Shown here: piece after piece, positions 57,837-64,000 of the stretch
How positions within the stretch are numbered: position 1 is the stretch's first letter
How the letters are laid out: each line of letters begins with the position of its first letter
The notes under the pieces: generated by a model
What the model was told of the DNA's origin: nothing
The model's database searches: none
What the model saw: the letters and a program-made list of their open reading frames with translations, nothing else
Made by a program: the position numbers and the translations under genes
Assembly (NCBI RefSeq): GCF_000026365.1
Contig: NC_012995.1
Span: 64,501 to 128,500, forward strand
Reading direction: 5' to 3'
Length of the DNA: 64,000 nt
Source: Zygosaccharomyces rouxii
Lineage: Eukaryota; Ascomycota; Saccharomycetes; Saccharomycetales; Saccharomycetaceae

Positions 57837-59987
57837 ATGTCAATGATGGATGTTAAAAGAGCCTTATGCCTTTTTATGGGGTGGCTCGATAATAATTTGC
57901 CTACTTTTGATGATGACACGGATAGGCATCTTCGAAGAGAGCGTATTATGGAATGTACAAAATTATGTTTTTTCCTCACTAGTGGTTTGATATTGGTGGC
58001 GTTGCCGCTGTGGAATACTTTGAGTCTTACCAGTGGGTTTTTCCGTGTGACACATTTCTTCAAGCACACCGTCTTCAAAAACCACTCGAGAATCCATTCA
58101 TGGCGTATATGGCACAATACATCTCTACAACAACTCGTATTTTGGTCGGTCTTCGTAGGGATCTGCACCTTTGCCGGTGCAGGTAGAGATTTAATTCAAA
58201 TAACAAAGAGAATGGGTAGACTTTCGGTTGCGTTGATGCCACCATTGTTGTTTTTGACTCTAAGACCTTCCCCTTTACCGGAAACACTGTATTTGAGTTT
58301 AGTCCCCATACACAGGTGGATGTCAAGAGTCGTGGTGGTGGAATCGCTTTTGCACACTATCCTATATCTTTGGTTCATGTATTTGAAGGGCTCGCTGATA
58401 AAAGTCTTCAAGCCTGCTAATTTTTCCGGGGTTATTGCTATGGTATTATTTGTACTCATTGGAGTGACGTCGGTGAGCAAAATGAGAAGGTGGAATTTCC
58501 AAGTGTTCTATTACGTTCACTACTTGAGTACTTGGGCTACAGTGATTCTACTTCATTACCATGCAAGACCGTCCATTCCATCTTACACGTTTTTGAACGT
58601 GGCCATTCTAGTGTGGCAGATCATTTACCGTATTTCACATACCAAGATTACTACCATTACAGCGGTCCCCATTTCACCTTCTTTGACACTGGTAGAATTC
58701 CCAAAAGATGATTTGAGTTCAAAACCAATTTTACCATCGGGTCATGTCCGTCTAAGTCAGCAACACAGTAGTTGGTTAAAATGGTTATTTCACCAATTGG
58801 CGCCTTTGCAACATCCTTATACCATCGCAAGTTTACCTACAGACGACACTGTTAAACTGATTGTTAGAAACTCTAATTTCCCTCTGATTTCCAACACTGC
58901 GTACAGAGTTACCGGAGCGTTTGAACCCAAGCTAAATTTCATGTCTAAAGTTAAGCTGGGTCAAATTTTAAGGACTACAAGTTCTTCTGGCAACTTGAAC
59001 TCTGCGTCACTTTTGCATTCGCCTTTGTCTTACAACATACACGCCCGCAGGGCTCTCATATGTGTCGGTGGATCGGCGATTTCGTTTGCATTGCCGCTGT
59101 TGAGAATCTTAAATTTCAATGGTGTCACCGTTAAACTGATTTGGGTCTCTAAGGATTACAGGGATTTAAAGGTTTTAAACCATTTTAAGCACAACTTCGA
59201 AGGTATGGAGATCTATGTTTCTGGTGCCTCTGGAAGTGAACAGGACATTCAAATCGATTATGTGGATTCCTATCCCGATTCAGATGATGCCTCGGTAGCT
59301 TCTAGTCTTGGTGAAGAGGGTCAAGGTTACAATGAAAGAACACCGCTGACCTGGGGTACTCCAAATCACAATACTTTGAGCACCAAGAGTCATCTCTCCT
59401 TAGTTGATGGTACTAACAAAACTAAAAACTATGGATCTACTGCAAACACTGGTAGCAGCAACAATATCAGTAATAAGACTGCTATGGGTGAAATCGACCC
59501 TAATGATGAGATTGATTTTACAGAGATATTCTCATTGGGAAATGCAAAATCGATTTTAAGTAACCGTGCACAAGTTCAGCGTCTTAATGCTAATTCGCCA
59601 ACACCGGCACCTATTTCGGATCATGAATTGTTCAGGAAACCTTCATTGATCGAAGCGCCAACTGGTTTGGAAGGTAATGAAGTTGATGAGGAGTCTCGCT
59701 TAATTTCAGACAACGATAAGGTTCTAAGAATTCCATCGGGTATTAAAGTTTTCTTTGGTAGACCAAGTCTTGGTGAGAAAGATTATTTATGGTGTATGGA
59801 AAGGGAATGTGCCTACGATGAACGAGCCGATGATGGTTGTGAAATTTACAACGGTGGTAATACCCATACTCATGATCTTTCAGATATAGTTGTAATGGCA
59901 GCTGGTCCTGTGGGTCTTGTGGAAAGTACAAGACGGTTTGCAACTGACTATGGTTTGAATTTCCACGCGGAATGCTATACAGTTTGA
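57837..59987 (+). CDS. FRE8: Ferric/cupric reductase-like membrane flavocytochrome Fre8
   Basis: A 716-residue protein of the ferric reductase/NADPH oxidase family, which passes electrons from NADPH through FAD and two hemes across a membrane. I start at the ATG at 57837; the frame is open further up but without an ATG. About seven hydrophobic segments lie in residues 40-280, with heme-ligand His pairs in HRWMSRVVVVESLLH and HYLSTWATVILLH. The FAD-binding HPYTIASLP and a NADPH-binding tail (ICVGGSAISFALPLLRIL and MAAGPVGLVES) follow. An acidic, Ser-rich insert of about 150 residues breaks the NADPH domain. FRE8 (YLR047C) is the neighbour of RPS0B in S. cerevisiae, which decides the choice among paralogs. 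An Aft1-type site upstream suggests iron control. Confidence 0.88.
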   Translation: MSMMDVKRALCLFMGWLDNNLPTFDDDTDRHLRRERIMECTKLCFFLTSGLILVALPLWNTLSLTSGFFRVTHFFKHTVFKNHSRIHSWRIWHNTSLQQLVFWSVFVGICTFAGAGRDLIQITKRMGRLSVALMPPLLFLTLRPSPLPETLYLSLVPIHRWMSRVVVVESLLHTILYLWFMYLKGSLIKVFKPANFSGVIAMVLFVLIGVTSVSKMRRWNFQVFYYVHYLSTWATVILLHYHARPSIPSYTFLNVAILVWQIIYRISHTKITTITAVPISPSLTLVEFPKDDLSSKPILPSGHVRLSQQHSSWLKWLFHQLAPLQHPYTIASLPTDDTVKLIVRNSNFPLISNTAYRVTGAFEPKLNFMSKVKLGQILRTTSSSGNLNSASLLHSPLSYNIHARRALICVGGSAISFALPLLRILNFNGVTVKLIWVSKDYRDLKVLNHFKHNFEGMEIYVSGASGSEQDIQIDYVDSYPDSDDASVASSLGEEGQGYNERTPLTWGTPNHNTLSTKSHLSLVDGTNKTKNYGSTANTGSSNNISNKTAMGEIDPNDEIDFTEIFSLGNAKSILSNRAQVQRLNANSPTPAPISDHELFRKPSLIEAPTGLEGNEVDEESRLISDNDKVLRIPSGIKVFFGRPSLGEKDYLWCMERECAYDERADDGCEIYNGGNTHTHDLSDIVVMAAGPVGLVESTRRFATDYGLNFHAECYTV

Positions 59988-60162
59988 TTTGGCATGGCTA
60001 GTATATGATATGATATGATACGATTTCCTTTTTCTTTTTTTTTTTTTTTTTTGAATTCTACCGCCCAGGAGATGTAGCGATTTTCAAGACACGCAGCTAA
60101 GTAATAATACATTCATGACTATATTAATTCTTCCTTTTTGCTCTAAAAAAATAAATAACCTC

Positions 60163-61575
60163 TCACTTTCTACCTTTCTCATGTAGCCAATCATCCACAT
60201 ACTGTATGCATGGTGCTAAATCTCTCTCCAAATCTCTTGGAATAGTGAGATGACAGTTGAGTCCACCGCCCGTAGAAATTACAGAGCAAAAGAAGTTTGC
60301 AGAAATTCCTTGAGGTTGATTGAAAAAAGCGTCAGTTACCTTGAAGGGACCTTCTACGTCGTTAAAAGGTTGGAAACCTAAATTCGATACTTCAAAAGTA
60401 TCACTTGGTTTAGTAGCTGCAATTTTTGCCTTAAAAAATTCTTGCATATCAATCACATCTAACAATCTACATTCACCGATGGCATCTGGAATTCCATTTT
60501 GAACCTTTTGGACAATAGTTTTTTGAAATGCTTCTGCTAATTCCCATAGCGGTTTATTATCATTAGTGTTTGCGATGAGAGTCGTAGCCGCAACGAAATT
60601 ACCCAATTGTTTTGTATAATCGTCATTCTGTAGGTATTTGTTGCATGCTGATCTTGTATTCATCGGTAAACATATTTTCATTTGGGAACCTGTATAACTC
60701 GTTGGATCTGAGAACTTCGCCAAACTTCGAGCGAAAAGAGCTGTAAGTAAAGAGCTAAAAGATACTCTGTGATCTTTACATAACTGTAGAACTTTTTCCA
60801 ATTCTTCTGGAGTTAAATGTATGTTCCGTTGTAAATTATCACATCTCACTTGATAAAGACCTCCAGTAGAATCCGACCTCTTTTCTAAAAGTCCGTGGGG
60901 TAAGAAATAACTGTTAAATTTAAAATCTTCACTCTTAGGTCCCACCATATCCGCATTAATTGGTTTCCATTTCAAATATTGGGCGAAAAGGAACTGTAAT
61001 AGTTTAGCTTTCCAACCAATGGGCCAATCCTCATATGGGTGATGATTACTTGTAAAACTTTGGATTTCACCTGGTTCGTAAACTGTACTAATAGTATTTT
61101 CAATAGCATTCATAGATTGGTTCAAGTTTTTCAGAAATTCCTGCAATATAATCACACCCGCCATACCATCAAATAGGACATGGCTCATTAAAAGAACTAA
61201 TTTTCTCTCATTGGGGATAACTAACACTTTCCAAAGTGGTTTCTCGGTATGATATGGGAAAGCATAGTTTTGAAATACGTAATTCATCTTATCCTCATCG
61301 AATTTTGCCCAATCCACAAATTCCACGACATCCTTGAGTTCAAGACTTTGATCAATTATTTTTAGATATGGTTTACCATCTTCTTCGTCGATTCCCACAT
61401 TACAACGCAATTGGATGAACGTATCGATTGTACTCTTTAACGCATGTTGTATTTGAGTCCTACTGGGCAATTGATTCAATTGAATCCCCACGTAAAAGCA
61501 CGAATGTAGATTAATGATACTTCTAGTGTAAAAATACCTTTCCAAAGACGATAATTTTCTATGCCCTATTACCAT
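60163..61575 (-). CDS. SLI1: N-acetyltransferase Sli1 (sphingoid-base analogue resistance)
   Basis: Sli1 acetylates the sphingolipid-like inhibitor myriocin and belongs to the alcohol O-acetyltransferase family with Atf1/Atf2. The 470-residue protein has the acyltransferase motif HxxxDG at His132-Gly137 in SHVLFDGMAG and the second family landmark near the C-terminus, FEVSNLGFQPFND. Length agrees with S. cerevisiae Sli1. ZPR1 follows directly upstream in the same orientation, as YGR211W and YGR212W do. The substrate is assigned by orthology; a related alcohol acetyltransferase activity cannot be excluded from sequence. Confidence 0.9.
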   Translation of the reverse strand: MVIGHRKLSSLERYFYTRSIINLHSCFYVGIQLNQLPSRTQIQHALKSTIDTFIQLRCNVGIDEEDGKPYLKIIDQSLELKDVVEFVDWAKFDEDKMNYVFQNYAFPYHTEKPLWKVLVIPNERKLVLLMSHVLFDGMAGVIILQEFLKNLNQSMNAIENTISTVYEPGEIQSFTSNHHPYEDWPIGWKAKLLQFLFAQYLKWKPINADMVGPKSEDFKFNSYFLPHGLLEKRSDSTGGLYQVRCDNLQRNIHLTPEELEKVLQLCKDHRVSFSSLLTALFARSLAKFSDPTSYTGSQMKICLPMNTRSACNKYLQNDDYTKQLGNFVAATTLIANTNDNKPLWELAEAFQKTIVQKVQNGIPDAIGECRLLDVIDMQEFFKAKIAATKPSDTFEVSNLGFQPFNDVEGPFKVTDAFFNQPQGISANFFCSVISTGGGLNCHLTIPRDLERDLAPCIQYVDDWLHEKGRK

Positions 61576-61605
61576 TGATATCTTTCCTTCGATATGTCTG
61601 GGAAT

Positions 61606-61612
61606 TTACCCG
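61606..61612 (+). promoter_or_regulatory. Reb1-type site upstream of SLI1
   Basis: TTACCCG, the Reb1 core, 31-37 bp upstream of the SLI1 ATG and between SLI1 and the ZPR1 3' end. Given its closeness to the start it may act as a promoter element or as a road-block terminator for ZPR1. Inference from motif only. Confidence 0.45.
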
Positions 61613-61812
61613 TTATTGTAGGTGAACATCGTGTACTATTCCTCTTCCCTCTTATCTCCTACTGACAAAGTAACCTCGAAAAGATAAGTACGGGGGTTTT
61701 CGGTAAGATAGATCTTTTATCTATTATATTATCGTACAGTATTACGTGTATATTCTACAAATATCTAAAATTGCATAAATATTAATTGTTACACGCTCAA
61801 TGAATCATTATT

Positions 61813-63270
61813 TCACTGGTCCACTTTAATGTCGTTTAATCCCAGGTCTTCGTCTTGCTCTCTAGTTCTTTCGTAGTCTGAAATATTCATATTTGGATCT
61901 TCATCTGGAGCGTAAACATTCTGGATGTATGAGCCAGCCAATGGGTCTTCCATGATAACGGTAAACTTCCTCTTACCTTCCAGAGCTTCTTTCAGATTAC
62001 CAAAGAATCCTTGCCAACGTTGCTTTGTAGCTTCATCCATAGAATCTGAAGTTTGAGAGTAAACACGAGTTTCCAACTCCTCATAGACTTGTTGCAATAG
62101 ACCTTCTAAAGTAGTGAATCTACCACCCAAAGTACCTTGTTGAATTTCAACATGTAATTCTGGGATGGTTAAGGTACAAGTCTCAGATTTCAGAATATCA
62201 CGGCTTAAATCTGCAGGATCATCACAGTACAAAACGGTCTTTCTACCTTTGTCTGGGATGGCACCACCAGTTTTAACTTCGTTGGATCTATAACCACAAT
62301 TATCACATACTGTAGACATAATGATAACCTCCTTGAAATGTGGGATATTCACTGGCTTCATATGAGTCTCGCATTCACGTACACATGATGGACATGATGC
62401 TCTAAATGTTTGGACTTCATTATCAAAATTTTCAATTTCAGTTGCATCTGACAAGAATTCTGAGGCAGATGAGCCAACTTTAACCGCTTCGGATGGATTT
62501 CTTTCACGATTGGATAACTCAGACAATTTTTCTTGACGACGCATTTCCAGTTGATCTCTGGTAATAATACCAACCAAGACATTTTGTTCGTCGTTTCTGA
62601 AGTAATCGGTATGAGACCACTTGTGTAATGGTTCACCAGGTCTGTATTCAATCCAAGAGTTCCCAGCAGGATCATCCAATATAAATGTTAGTGGTAAAGT
62701 ACCTGGTTTGCAATCGATATAGCTTCTAACTCTTTCAATTACTTCTTGAATCTTGTCATGTAAGTTTTCATCAATCGATTTTCTGGCTTCTTGATCAGCT
62801 GCTAAATCGTCGATCATTTCTGATAGTAAACCTTCAACAGTGGTTAATTGACCTCTTTTAGCGGGAATTTCGATATCTAATTCCAAGAACTTACAAGTAG
62901 CAGTCTCAGATTTAATAACTTCTCTGTTAAAATCAGATTGATTTTCCACTTTTAACATATATTTAGCACCTTTCTCTTGGATTTGAGATGCTGGTTGGAT
63001 TTCAGAATTTTTAAATCCACACTCAGGACACTCAAAAGACATGATAACGATTTCTCTGAAGAATGGGATGGATGTTAATAACAATCTGGTGGTACCATCA
63101 GCATGACAATTCATACACAGAGATTCAATCTCTTGCACAGGGTGACCCATGGCATCAGCAGCACCGGTGTTTTTAACTTGAACCTGTTCTTGTTCTGGAG
63201 CCTCATCGACATTAATTTCTTCAACAGTATCACCAACTGGTTTGAATAAATTTTCCTGTGGACCTGACAT
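61813..63270 (-). CDS. ZPR1: Zinc-finger protein Zpr1 (eEF1A chaperone)
   Basis: Zpr1 is an essential protein that assists folding of translation elongation factor eEF1A. The 485-residue protein has two tandem Zpr1 modules, each with a C4 zinc finger and a beta-rich domain. The first finger uses Cys52, Cys55, Cys81 and Cys84 (CMNCHADG, then CPECGFKNSE). The second shows CPSCVRECETHMKPV and CDNCGYRSNEVK from about residue 295. Each module carries the signature KSETATCKFLELDIEIP or KSETCTLTIPELHVEIQ. Length equals S. cerevisiae Zpr1 (486). It lies just before SLI1 (YGR211W-YGR212W). Confidence 0.97.
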   Translation of the reverse strand: MSGPQENLFKPVGDTVEEINVDEAPEQEQVQVKNTGAADAMGHPVQEIESLCMNCHADGTTRLLLTSIPFFREIVIMSFECPECGFKNSEIQPASQIQEKGAKYMLKVENQSDFNREVIKSETATCKFLELDIEIPAKRGQLTTVEGLLSEMIDDLAADQEARKSIDENLHDKIQEVIERVRSYIDCKPGTLPLTFILDDPAGNSWIEYRPGEPLHKWSHTDYFRNDEQNVLVGIITRDQLEMRRQEKLSELSNRERNPSEAVKVGSSASEFLSDATEIENFDNEVQTFRASCPSCVRECETHMKPVNIPHFKEVIIMSTVCDNCGYRSNEVKTGGAIPDKGRKTVLYCDDPADLSRDILKSETCTLTIPELHVEIQQGTLGGRFTTLEGLLQQVYEELETRVYSQTSDSMDEATKQRWQGFFGNLKEALEGKRKFTVIMEDPLAGSYIQNVYAPDEDPNMNISDYERTREQDEDLGLNDIKVDQ

Positions 63271-63448
63271 ACTAGATCTTATGAGTTAGGAAAGATAAGT
63301 TGGTGGGACAAAAATACGAAAGTTCTATTCAGTCAATCCAAACAAAAGTATACTATTGGATAAGAATACCAATCCCGTAGAGCGATAGATTTGTCGACTG
63401 AAATAGATATCCAACGTCCAGCTCTAGTATAGTCTAGAAAAAAAGTCT

Positions 63449-63458
63449 GCGATGAGCT
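63449..63458 (+). promoter_or_regulatory. PAC motif upstream of ZPR1
   Basis: GCGATGAGCT is an exact PAC element (Dot6/Tod6-type), about 180 bp upstream of ZPR1 and directly before the TTAGGG cluster. PAC marks ribosome-biogenesis promoters in yeasts. Confidence 0.65.
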
Positions 63459-63472
63459 TTGAAAAAAAACCA

Positions 63473-63565
63473 TTAGGGTTTCGTGAAAAGTTTTTTAGGG
63501 CGGAATAGTTAGGGCTTTGTAGAAATATTAGGGCGCGTGTTTATAGATTAGGGTTTCTTAGGGTT
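63473..63565 (+). promoter_or_regulatory. Cluster of six TTAGGG (Tbf1-type) sites
   Basis: TTAGGG occurs six times in 93 bp, all on the plus strand: 63473, 63495, 63509, 63528, 63548 and 63558. Four extend to TTAGGGYT, the complement of the Tbf1 consensus ARCCCTAA. Such arrays are known in yeast promoters of snoRNA and, in several species, ribosomal-protein genes. The array lies between ZPR1 and the right edge of the window and could serve either side. Confidence 0.75.
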
Positions 63566-64000
63566 CTGTAGGCGCTGAAGAAATGATATATTCAGTTACC
63601 TGGTCGCATCCAACCTAGTTAATTGCGGACCCTATTATGGATTCATTAGCTCCTTGGTGTTGCTTCGGTTATAGACTGGCTTTAATACCGGTTCAGTTTC
63701 AGTAATTCGTGAGAATTCGGTAGAAGGCCGTCTACATAGAACTCGTGGAAAGCATATACTGGGTATCTGCTGTTCTGACTGCTCAGTATTCAGAACTCTC
63801 CAGAAGTCCCATGTCCATTACAACCTCCAAACTCGGCTGGCTCCCTCTGTTCTTCTGGTCATCTGATTCAGGACATTACAGCACTTCAATACATCTATCA
63901 GTCTACGATGAGCATATCCCGGATATAACAGAGAGCTCCAGATCCATTGGACTAGAGCAAACTTGCTCTTCTGTTCGAGTTTGATTACAATATCACCACA
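63566..64000. other. Gene-free right edge, possible non-coding RNA
   Basis: No supported ORF follows the TTAGGG array. Near the edge the plus strand can form a hairpin (AACAGAGAGC near 63927-63936 with GCTCTTCTGTT at 63965-63975). It is preceded by ATATAA and followed by an ACA at 63987-63989. This is the order of H box, 3' hairpin and ACA box in an H/ACA RNA, but such short motifs occur by chance and the 5' hairpin is not clear. Confidence 0.25.

Noticed and set aside
63473..63565. TTAGGG copies read as telomeric or subtelomeric repeat
   Set aside because: The copies are spaced irregularly with different sequence between them. Saccharomycetaceae telomeres are not (TTAGGG)n, and the flanking gene ZPR1 is internal in related genomes. 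A Tbf1-type promoter array fits better.

Overview
This window is nuclear DNA from a budding yeast of the family Saccharomycetaceae. The evidence is compact, mostly intronless genes, S. cerevisiae-like proteins throughout, tRNA genes with yeast-type introns, and a spliceosomal intron with the yeast signals GTATGT and TACTAAC. Gene order points to a lineage that did not pass through the whole-genome duplication. Genes that sit on two separate chromosomes in S. cerevisiae are interleaved here on one, and duplicated pairs such as MSN2/MSN4, YET1/YET2 and RPS0A/RPS0B appear once. A Zygosaccharomyces/Torulaspora-type yeast fits best, but I cannot name the species from sequence alone. I recognised no bacterial genes, intact transposons or CRISPR arrays.

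Layout. Block 1 (1-34.7 kb) follows the YMR043-YMR031 order and strand pattern without a break: MCM1, ARG80, ARA2, YET, SUB1, CCS1, MSN2/4, MIH1, IMP2, RCH1, ARP9, HOF1, EIS1. Interleaved with it are the chromosome XI counterparts YNK1, a YKL065W-A-like small protein, MNR2, YKL063C, ELM1, CSE4, SFK1 and ASK1. The chromosome XI track runs 67 to 62 and then 48 to 52, so one inversion separates the two genomes on that side. Between ASK1 and EHD3 (34.7-36.7 kb) there is no intact gene. That stretch holds a 51-bp-arm inverted repeat, a degenerate direct repeat and a decayed reading frame. Block 2 (36.7-45.5 kb) is EHD3, UBP14, MUM2, ARO3, tRNA-Gln and YBR056W (YDR035-036 with YBR056-058). After a tRNA-Leu come NHP2, then block 3 (SNU56, YDR239C-like, SEC26) and block 4 (RPS0, FRE8, SLI1, ZPR1). 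The window ends in a gene-free segment with a cluster of TTAGGG sites.

These are independent housekeeping genes, not operons. They do include some functional groupings: transcription regulators (MCM1, ARG80, SUB1, MSN2/4, ARP9), kinetochore and cell-division factors (CSE4, ASK1, MIH1, ELM1, HOF1), membrane and ion homeostasis (MNR2, RCH1, SFK1, FRE8), and RNA or ribosome work (SNU56, NHP2, RPS0, ZPR1).

I did not find a convincing new biological system. The items most worth following up are the nested inverted repeat and relic gene at 35.1-36.5 kb, the promoter-like array of six TTAGGG sites plus a PAC motif near 63.5 kb with no visible ORF beside it, and the conserved ARP9 intron.
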